Below are positions 59,599 through 64,000 of a stretch of 64,000 bases of DNA, piece after piece (within the stretch, counting starts at the first letter, position 1; each line of letters begins with the position of its first letter). The DNA is from JACDHG01 sp963811585 (lineage in GTDB: Bacteria; Actinomycetota; Actinomycetes; Propionibacteriales; Nocardioidaceae), in the NCBI GenBank assembly GCA_963811585.1, contig CAWERR010000006.1, positions 1 through 64,000 of the forward strand, read 5' to 3'. Made by a program: the position numbers and the translations under genes. The notes below the pieces were generated by a model. It searched no databases and had not been told where the DNA came from. It saw nothing but the letters and a program-made list of their open reading frames with translations.

Positions 59599-60524
59599 GC
59601 CAGCACCCGGTCGAACCGGCCGTCCGCACCTACCTCGACCACCTCCTCGTCGAGCGCGGGCTGGCGGTCAACACGCTGGCGTCATATCGCCGTGACCTGC
59701 GTCGGTACCTCGGATTCCTGGCCGAGCAGGATGTCGACGACGTGGGAGCGATCACCAGCGGCCACGTCAGCGAGTTCCTGATGCGGCTGCGCGAAGGCGA
59801 TGTCGACCATCCTGCACTGAGTGCCTCCAGCGCGGCCCGCACGGTGGTCGCTGTCCGTGGGTTCCACACATTCGCCCAGTCGGAGCAGATCACCGTGGAC
59901 AACCCGGCCGCGACGGTGAAGCCACCCTCGTCTCCCCGGCGGCTGCCCAAGGCGCTGCCGGTGTCGGATGTGGAGGCCATCCTCGAGGCTGCCGGCGGCG
60001 CAGGGACGGCCCTGGCGCTGCGCGACCGGGCATTGCTGGAGTTCCTGTATGGCACCGGCGCGAGGATCTCCGAGGCGGTGGGGCTTGATGTCGACGACGT
60101 CGACTTCGACGACGACGTCGTGCGGCTCCTCGGCAAGGGTCGCAAGGAGCGGATCGTGCCGATGGGGTCGTACGCCCGTGACGCCTGCGCCCGCTACCTC
60201 ACCTCGGCCCGTCCCGGGCTCGTCGCTCGCGGCAAGGGCAGCCCTGCAGTCTTCGTGAACGCGCGGGGCAGCCGGCTGTCACGGCAGTCGGCGTGGACGG
60301 TGCTGGGCAAAGCCGCCAAGCTGGCCGGCCTGGACGTCGAGGTCTCGCCCCACACGCTGCGGCATTCGTTCGCGACCCACCTGCTCGACGGAGGGGCCGA
60401 CGTCCGGGTCGTCCAGGAACTCCTCGGGCACGCATCGGTCACTACGACCCAGATCTACACCTTGGTGACCGTCGACCGCCTCCGCGAGGTCTACGCGACG
60501 TCTCACCCCCGCGCGCTGAGCTAA
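59595..60524 (+). CDS. xerD: Tyrosine recombinase XerD, probable CTG start
   Basis: 309 residues if translation starts at CTG 59595, which overlaps the ald stop as CTGA and has GAGGTG upstream. The first ATG/GTG in frame (59742) would cut off most of the N-terminal core-binding domain (VRTYLDHLLVERGLAVNTLASYRRDL). The catalytic set is complete: Arg in GTGARISEAVGL, Lys in LGKGRKERIVPM, HTLRHSFATHLL, LLGHASVTTTQIYT with the nucleophile Tyr. With XerC it resolves chromosome dimers at dif. Confidence 0.92.
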   Translation: MSQHPVEPAVRTYLDHLLVERGLAVNTLASYRRDLRRYLGFLAEQDVDDVGAITSGHVSEFLMRLREGDVDHPALSASSAARTVVAVRGFHTFAQSEQITVDNPAATVKPPSSPRRLPKALPVSDVEAILEAAGGAGTALALRDRALLEFLYGTGARISEAVGLDVDDVDFDDDVVRLLGKGRKERIVPMGSYARDACARYLTSARPGLVARGKGSPAVFVNARGSRLSRQSAWTVLGKAAKLAGLDVEVSPHTLRHSFATHLLDGGADVRVVQELLGHASVTTTQIYTLVTVDRLREVYATSHPRALS

Positions 60525-60541
60525 AAAGAAATTCTCAGACG

Positions 60542-60568
60542 TGTCGATTTGCGGGATCCTCCTTCGGC
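60542..60568 (+). promoter_or_regulatory. Candidate ECF42-type promoter
   Basis: TGTCGA (60542-60547), 17-base gap, CGGC (60565-60568), about 40 bases before the first gene of the cassette. From memory, ECF42 promoters have TGTCGA at -35 and CG(A/T)C at -10, so the -10 has one mismatch. Confidence 0.45.
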
Positions 60569-60608
60569 ACAGAGGTGAAGGCACCACCCCAACCTCAAGG
60601 AGAAGATC

Positions 60609-61148
60609 ATGGGATCGATCAAGTCAGGCATCTTCATCTCGCTCGATGGCGTCATCGAGGCGCCCGAGACCTGGCATTTCGACTACTTCAACGACGAAAT
60701 GGGAGCGGTCGTCGGCGCGCTGATGAGCGAGTCCGACGCGATGCTCCTGGGCCGGCAGACGTACGACGAGTTCGCCGCCTACTGGCCGGGCGCCGACCCT
60801 GCCGACCCGTTCACCGCGCAGATGAACGGCGCCCGCAAGTACGTCGTGTCGAACGCGCTCACAGATGCGACCTGGGAGAACTCAAGCGTCATCACCGGCG
60901 ACGTCGCGGCCGAGCTGACCGCACTCAAGCAGGACACCAAGCTCAGCACGACCGGCAGCGCCGCCCTGGTCCAATGGCTGCTCGAGGCGGGTCTGGTCGA
61001 TGAGCTGCACCTGCTGGTGCACCCGGTCGTGGTCGGCAGCGGTAAGAAGCTGTTCGCCGACGGTGCGAAGGTGCCGCTCAGCCTCGTCAGCTCCACCACG
61101 TTCACGACCGGTGTGCTGCACCTGGTCTACGCTCCGGCCGCCAGCTGA
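60609..61148 (+). CDS. Dihydrofolate reductase/RibD C-terminal family protein
   Basis: 179 residues from ATG 60609 with ribosome site AAGGAGA. The RibD-type reductase fold shows FISLDGVIEAPETWHF, AMLLGRQTYDEFAAYWP, TGSAALVQWLLEAGLVDELHLLVHPVVVGSGKKLF. Members of this single-domain group are often controlled by ECF sigma factors; few have known substrates. It is first in a cassette with the DGPF protein and the sigma factor. Confidence 0.88.
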   Translation: MGSIKSGIFISLDGVIEAPETWHFDYFNDEMGAVVGALMSESDAMLLGRQTYDEFAAYWPGADPADPFTAQMNGARKYVVSNALTDATWENSSVITGDVAAELTALKQDTKLSTTGSAALVQWLLEAGLVDELHLLVHPVVVGSGKKLFADGAKVPLSLVSSTTFTTGVLHLVYAPAAS

Positions 61149-61216
61149 TCGCAGCCGCCGAGGCCCACGATCTGGCCGGTATGGTCAGGCGTCGTACACC
61201 ACGAGGAGACCGACAG

Positions 61217-61570
61217 ATGCGCTACATGGTGATGCATTACCAGACCCAGGCGATGGAAGACGGCGTCCCGTCCACGCCCGAGCAGCAGGCCGCGATCGGC
61301 AAGTACATGCAGGAATCGGCCATGGCCGGCGTGCTGCTCTCCGGCGAAGGAGTTGCACCGAGCTCCGAGGGCGCCCGGGTGGAGGTCACCGACGGCGACG
61401 TGCGGGTCATCGACGGCCCGTTCGCGGAGGCGAAGGAGCTCATCGCCGGGTTCGCCATCCTTGAGGTCGACTCGCTCGCCGAGGCAGTCGAGCACGCACG
61501 GAAGTTCGCGGCCATGGTCGGAGCGGAGCGGATCGACATCCGACGCGTCCTCGAGTTCTCCGACCTCTGA
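61217..61570 (+). CDS. YciI-like DGPF-domain protein
   Basis: 117 residues from ATG 61217 (ribosome site GAGGAGA). The YCII-related fold carries the motif VIDGPFAEAKELIAGFAILE, the DGPF signature. Such proteins are regularly encoded beside ECF42 sigma factors; their biochemical role is unknown. It is in the middle of the cassette. Confidence 0.9.
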   Translation: MRYMVMHYQTQAMEDGVPSTPEQQAAIGKYMQESAMAGVLLSGEGVAPSSEGARVEVTDGDVRVIDGPFAEAKELIAGFAILEVDSLAEAVEHARKFAAMVGAERIDIRRVLEFSDL

Positions 61571-61603
61571 GCGGGAGCATCGATCGACCGCCACAGCGCC
61601 GCC

Positions 61604-62899
61604 ATGAGTCCCGGTCCAGAGACCGACATGGACACCACGGCTCTCGACACGACCGTGGCGACGCTGTGGCGCGTCGAATCGCCCCGTGTGATCGCTCGCC
61701 TGGCTCGACTCGTCGGTGACGTCGACACGGCCGAGGAGCTCGCCCAGGACGCGTTCGTCGCGGCCATCGAGAAGTGGCGCAGCGAGGGGATCCCGAACAA
61801 CCCGGCAGCCTGGCTCCACAAGACCGCGCGGTTCCTCGCCGTCGACCGGATCCGGCGCCACGACGTCCAGCACAGCAAGTACCAGCAGATCGCGGCCACC
61901 AGCCCGCAGACCACGGACGTTGACATCGACGAGGTCGTCGACGGTGATCTGGCCGATGATCTGCTCGGGCTGATCTTCATGGTCTGTCACCCGATCCTGT
62001 CTCCTGACGCCCGCTCGGCGCTCACCCTGAAGCTGATCTGTGGTCTCACCACCGAGGAGGTGGCCCGGGCATTTCTCGCACCCGAGGTGACGATCGCTCA
62101 GCGCATCGTCCGGGCCAAACGCACCCTCTCAGCGGCGAACATCCGCTTCGAGCTGCCGCCGGAGGCCGAGCGGCCGGCGCGACTCGCCGCCGTGCGCGAG
62201 GTCATCTACCTGGTGTTCAACGAGGGACACACCGCGACCAGCGGCGACCAGTGGATCCGCAGCGACCTCTGCGCCGAGGCGCTCCGCCTGGGGCGGATGC
62301 TGGCCAGCCTGACTCCGCGCGATCCCGAGACGCTGGGACTCCTGGCCTTGATGGAGCTGCAGGCCTCGCGGCTGAAAGCCCGCACCGGCCCCCAGGGCGA
62401 GCCCATCTTGCTGCTGGACCAGGACCGCACGCGCTGGGACCAGCTACTGATCCGTCGTGGTCTCAAGCTGCTCCATCGCGTCGAAGAGCTGGGCGGAGCG
62501 GCCGGGCCCTACGCCCTGCAGGCCGGCATCGCCGCCTGCCACGCGCGCGCCCGGCGCGCCGAGGACACCGACTGGCAGCGGATCACGGCGCTGTACGACG
62601 GGCTCGCCCAGATCAGTCCGTCGCCGGTGGTGGAGCTCAACCGCGCCGTGGCGACCGCGCAGGCATTCGGGCCGGAAGCCGGCCTCGCCCTCCTGGACCC
62701 CCTCTTTGCGCTGCCCAGCATGCGCCGCTACCACCTGCTGCCAGCCGTGGCGGGCGATCTGCTCTGCCGGGCTGGTCGGCATGAGGAAGCCCGAAAGCAG
62801 TTCCTGCAGGCTGCCTCCCTCACGAAGAACGGCCAGGAGCGCTCGACCATGCAAGGACGAGCGGGGGAGTGCGCCTCCAACCACGCAAGCACCACTTGA
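61604..62899 (+). CDS. ECF42-type sigma factor with C-terminal TPR-like domain
   Basis: 431 residues from ATG 61604 (ATG 61628 is an alternative). Sigma region 2 (LVGDVDTAEELAQDAFVAAIEKW, DRIRRHDVQH) and region 4 (ALTLKLICGLTTEEVARAFL, VTIAQRIVRAKRTL) are followed by about 230 residues of helical TPR-like extension (VIYLVFNEGHTATSGDQWIR, VVELNRAVATAQAFGPEAGLALL). No anti-sigma gene is present; in ECF42 the extension is thought to take over control. The adjacent DGPF gene supports the assignment. The last codon and stop overlap a tandem repeat. Confidence 0.9.
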   Translation: MSPGPETDMDTTALDTTVATLWRVESPRVIARLARLVGDVDTAEELAQDAFVAAIEKWRSEGIPNNPAAWLHKTARFLAVDRIRRHDVQHSKYQQIAATSPQTTDVDIDEVVDGDLADDLLGLIFMVCHPILSPDARSALTLKLICGLTTEEVARAFLAPEVTIAQRIVRAKRTLSAANIRFELPPEAERPARLAAVREVIYLVFNEGHTATSGDQWIRSDLCAEALRLGRMLASLTPRDPETLGLLALMELQASRLKARTGPQGEPILLLDQDRTRWDQLLIRRGLKLLHRVEELGGAAGPYALQAGIAACHARARRAEDTDWQRITALYDGLAQISPSPVVELNRAVATAQAFGPEAGLALLDPLFALPSMRRYHLLPAVAGDLLCRAGRHEEARKQFLQAASLTKNGQERSTMQGRAGECASNHASTT

Positions 62900-62967
62900 A
62901 GTGGCCGACTACTTGAAGTGGCCGACTTCGTGGTGGGTGGGGCCGGCCTCATGTCGGCCACTTTGAA
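62894..62967. repeat. 17-bp tandem duplication plus inverted copy after the sigma factor gene
   Basis: ACTTGAAGTGGCCGACT occurs at 62894-62910 and again at 62911-62927. Its core AGTGGCCGAC pairs with GTCGGCCACT at 62953-62962, so a 10-bp hairpin can form. The first copy contains the sigma factor stop codon. Confidence 0.85.
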
Positions 62968-63145
62968 CCGCGTGTTTGCCCGGCGCGTCGTACACAGACT
63001 TGTTAACAGGCAGAGGCAAGATGTGGACGTGGACCGCAAGTCCGTCAACAGATGTCGGCACCGCCTTGTCGCTCTGTCAGACGGGGCTTAGAGTCGCAGC
63101 GGCGTTGACAAGCCGACGTGTAGACAAACCGATGAGAGGCTCGAC

Positions 63146-64000
63146 GTGAGCGAACCAACCTTCGCACCTCCGCCCAAGAGTGCACCGGTATCGCTTCCGG
63201 CCGACGCGCCAGTTGCGGTGTCCGTCTCGACGGCACCGGTGTCGCCGTTCGGCAGCATCTTCCCTCCGGAGGCCGCGCCCCTCACTGAGGCCACCGCGCC
63301 CGCCGAGGCCGCTCCTGCCGAGGTCAAGTTGGGGGCGACCGGTCGGCCGATGCCCTACCTGCCCGACCCAGGGCCGGTAGGCGAGCGCGACAAGGCACTC
63401 GTCATTTCGCTGTGCAACCAGAAGGGCGGGGTCGGCAAGACCACGACCGTGATCAACCTGGGCGCCGCCATCGCCGAGCACGGCCGCAAGGTGCTGCTGG
63501 TCGACTTCGACCCGCAAGCGTCGCTCACCGTCGGGCTGGGCATCAACCCCAACGACCTCGACACCACGATCTACCACCTGATGATGGAGCGCGAGGTGCC
63601 GCTCGACGAGGTGATCGTCAAGACCGGCGTCGAGGGCGTCGACCTGATCCCGTCGAACATCGACTTCGCGGGTGCGGAGATGCAGCTCATCAACGAGGTC
63701 GCCCGCGAGCAGGTGCTGGCCCGTGCGCTGGAGCCTGCGATGGAGCTCTACGACGTCATCTTGATCGACTGCCAGCCCTCACTCGGGCTGCTCACGGTCA
63801 ACGCGCTGGCCGCTGCCGATGGCGTCATCGTCCCACTCGAGTGCGAGTACTTCGCCCTGCGCGGCGTCGCCTTGCTGAAGCGGACGATCGACAAGGTGCA
63901 GGAGCGTCTCAACCCCAACCTGCGCATCGTTGGCCTGCTCGGCACGATGTACGACGGCCGCACGCTGCACAGCCGCGACGTCCTGCGAACGCTCGTCGAC
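63146..64000 (+). CDS. ParA-family ATPase, 3' end outside window
   Basis: 285 codons from GTG 63146 (ribosome site GAGAGG), open at the window end. An Ala/Pro-rich disordered N-terminus of about 90 residues precedes the deviant Walker A SLCNQKGGVGKTTTVINLG, LLVDFDPQASLTVGLG and the Walker B strand VILIDCQPSLGLLTVNAL. ParA-type ATPases move DNA or protein cargo. In related bacteria a ParA gene at this place precedes scpA and scpB, so a role in chromosome segregation is likely; the window ends before those genes. Confidence 0.92.
   Translation, partial: MSEPTFAPPPKSAPVSLPADAPVAVSVSTAPVSPFGSIFPPEAAPLTEATAPAEAAPAEVKLGATGRPMPYLPDPGPVGERDKALVISLCNQKGGVGKTTTVINLGAAIAEHGRKVLLVDFDPQASLTVGLGINPNDLDTTIYHLMMEREVPLDEVIVKTGVEGVDLIPSNIDFAGAEMQLINEVAREQVLARALEPAMELYDVILIDCQPSLGLLTVNALAAADGVIVPLECEYFALRGVALLKRTIDKVQERLNPNLRIVGLLGTMYDGRTLHSRDVLRTLVD

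Overview
The window is GC-rich chromosomal DNA from an actinobacterium. Gene order, the 16S rRNA sequence type and the repeat style suggest Propionibacteriales, most likely Nocardioidaceae; the genus cannot be fixed by eye. It holds about 50 protein genes, one complete rRNA operon (16S-23S-5S, no spacer tRNA) and several families of intergenic repeats. No CRISPR array, transposase or prophage was seen.

Layout. (1) 1-10.4 kb: 3' part of a molybdenum hydroxylase large subunit, a GDPD-type phosphodiesterase, a membrane PAS-GGDEF-EAL protein, a CoxG-like protein and a two-subunit hydantoinase/oxoprolinase. (2) 10.4-19.5 kb: a large ATPase-LuxR regulator, a small upstream ORF, a HEAT-like protein, a HAD phosphatase, then carbamate kinase, a cyanuric acid amidohydrolase/barbiturase family ring-opening enzyme and an exported cyanophycinase-like protein. 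Regions 1 and 2 together look like a locus for breaking down nitrogen-rich rings and polymers. (3) 19.6-29.5 kb: acetyltransferase, uridine kinase-like protein and SseB, then the conserved block infC-rpmI-rplT-rRNA methylase-histidine kinase-pheS-pheT. (4) 29.6-38.2 kb: complete arginine operon argCJBDFRGH behind a promoter that appears to be covered by two ArgR boxes. (5) 38.2-40.7 kb: alkyladenine glycosylase, hemerythrin-like protein, tyrS. (6) 40.8-46.6 kb: rRNA operon with two good promoters and a strong terminator. (7) 46.7-60.5 kb: TPR protein, SSB-like protein, DUF1015, NagD-like HAD, tlyA, nadK, recN, steA, steB/mctB-like gene, pyrG, ald, xerD. (8) 60.5-64 kb: an ECF42-type sigma factor cassette lying between xerD and a ParA gene that runs off the window.

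Two sequence-wide themes stand out. First, reading frames are broken in clusters (4.6-4.8, 28.8, 34.3-35.5 and 47.1-49.5 kb), and nearly every break that can be resolved is a single extra base. Essential genes such as pheT are hit, so sequence error is the best explanation. Second, the intergenic DNA is rich in palindromic and tandem repeats, mostly just behind stop codons or between convergent genes. One is a 48-bp palindromic element found three times directly after operon ends. Several starts also deserve attention: infC probably starts at ATC, xerD at CTG, and several genes have a -10 box 6-8 bases before the start codon, as expected for leaderless mRNAs.

All calls come from reading the sequence and remembered family knowledge. 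No database search or folding program was run.
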